36,684 nucleotides of DNA from Oscillospiraceae bacterium (GTDB lineage Bacteria; Bacillota; Clostridia; Oscillospirales; Acutalibacteraceae), in assembly GCA_022779945.1 (NCBI GenBank), contig JALEYA010000089.1, positions 1 to 36,684 on the forward strand. Direction: 5' to 3'. Under the pieces are notes generated by a model that saw only the letters and a program-made list of their open reading frames with translations, did not search any database and had not been told where the DNA came from. Numbering within the stretch: position 1 is the stretch's first letter; each line of letters begins with the position of its first letter. This document shows, one piece after another, positions 35,869-36,684 of the stretch. The position numbers and the translations under genes are program-made.

Positions 35869-36045
35869 TTAGTTGCCTTCTTCGGCTTCGGTTTTTTCGT
35901 CCGTTTCGGTGTACGTTCGTCCGCTGTTTTTCGGATCGACGGCGTCCGAATATTTTACACCGTCACGTTCGATATAGAAGCCGCAGTCGCTGTATGTGCG
36001 GTCAAAGTCCGTGTTGTTGATTGTGATGTTTTCGGTCTGAATCAT
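35869..36045 (-). CDS. Small phage-associated protein, 58 aa
   Basis: MIQTENITINNTDFDRTYSDCGFYIERDGVKYSDAVDPKNSGRTYTETDEKTEAEEGN; SD aggaggt; ATGA overlap with upstream gene. Confidence 0.75.
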   Translation of the reverse strand: MIQTENITINNTDFDRTYSDCGFYIERDGVKYSDAVDPKNSGRTYTETDEKTEAEEGN

Positions 36046-36684
36046 ACTGTACCTCCTGTGACTTCCGGATAATCTTCAATGGCTCTGATCTGTGCGCTGT
36101 ATGCCGTCCAGTTTGTTGCGGCTTTGTATGTATTGACAAGAGCCGACGGTACATAGACGTATCCGGATCCGCTTGAAATCGGCGTATTTCCGAGTGCTCT
36201 TGTGTCCGTAAGTGTACAAAGCGTTTCCCTTCTGATAATCAGCGTTTCAAGCGGCGTAGCCCAGAATGCAAGATTTCCGATTGACGAAAGAGAGCCGAAA
36301 TCCGCTTTTTTCAGTCCGCTGTACCAGAAGCACTGGGTTCCGACATTTTCAAGCTTCGGAAAATTGACCTGCTCAAGTTTTTCGCAATACTGAAATCCGC
36401 CGACGGACGTCACATTCGGAAAGCTTATCTGCTCAAGCTGTCTACAGTAGTTAAAGCTGCTGATTTTCGTGGCGCTGCCGCAGTCAATGCTTTTCAGCGC
36501 AGTATAGGCAAACGAACCGAGTGCCGTTACACCTTCGGGAAACGTAATTTTTTCAAGGCTTGTGCAGTTGGCAAAAGACGGTAATCCCTGCCTGAAAGAG
36601 ATATCCCGTGCAAATGCAACTTCTCTGACCTGCGTTCTGCCGTCAAAACCGGAGCCTATGTTCAATACTTTTGTCCCTGTGTAT
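36042..36684 (-). CDS. Leucine-rich-repeat (LRR_5/BspA-like) phage structural or adhesion protein, partial at the window edge
   Basis: Repeats such as FANCTSLEKITFPEGVTALGSFAYTALKSID; frame stays open to the window end. Confidence 0.8.
   Translation of the reverse strand, partial: YTGTKVLNIGSGFDGRTQVREVAFARDISFRQGLPSFANCTSLEKITFPEGVTALGSFAYTALKSIDCGSATKISSFNYCRQLEQISFPNVTSVGGFQYCEKLEQVNFPKLENVGTQCFWYSGLKKADFGSLSSIGNLAFWATPLETLIIRRETLCTLTDTRALGNTPISSGSGYVYVPSALVNTYKAATNWTAYSAQIRAIEDYPEVTGGTV

Noticed and set aside
1-36684. tRNA, rRNA or CRISPR arrays
   Set aside because: None recognised on reading either strand.

Overview
Chromosomal window from a spore-forming, low-to-mid-GC Firmicute, probably Oscillospiraceae/Ruminococcaceae-like (inferred from gene content only). 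It opens with the conserved origin-proximal block rpmH-rnpA-yidD-yidC-jag. This is followed by a sigma-region-4/XRE fusion regulator, a parvulin-type PPIase, an acyl-ligase/ACP pair, spoVAC-D-E, a cysteine/sulfur operon (OAH sulfhydrylase, cysK, HD, Rrf2), a repeat-rich lipoprotein, a polar amino acid ABC transporter, DUF1015, PAP2, glnS, gltX, mnmE, an agr-type quorum-sensing operon, a GPH/MFS symporter, an SGNH hydrolase, and a phage-like lysis/tail module running off the right edge. The strongest observations are: (1) an unannotated 24-codon leader ORF with four consecutive Cys codons (MPRDFQELLRANFRFGRMCCCCNA*) upstream of the OAH sulfhydrylase gene, whose RNA can form a long hairpin sequestering that gene's Shine-Dalgarno, i.e. 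a candidate cysteine-sensing translational attenuator; (2) an ABC substrate-binding protein whose family-3 fold is circularly permuted in sequence; (3) an agr locus with a Cys-free AgrD, an unknown first gene, and divergent pairs of LytTR-like direct repeats, with the same repeat-to-minus-10 geometry recurring upstream of the repeat-rich lipoprotein; (4) a small TxpA/holin-like type I toxin-antitoxin candidate inside the phage module; (5) a pair of MITE-like elements flanking the rpmH-jag block. All calls come from reading the sequence; no searches or folding programs were run.
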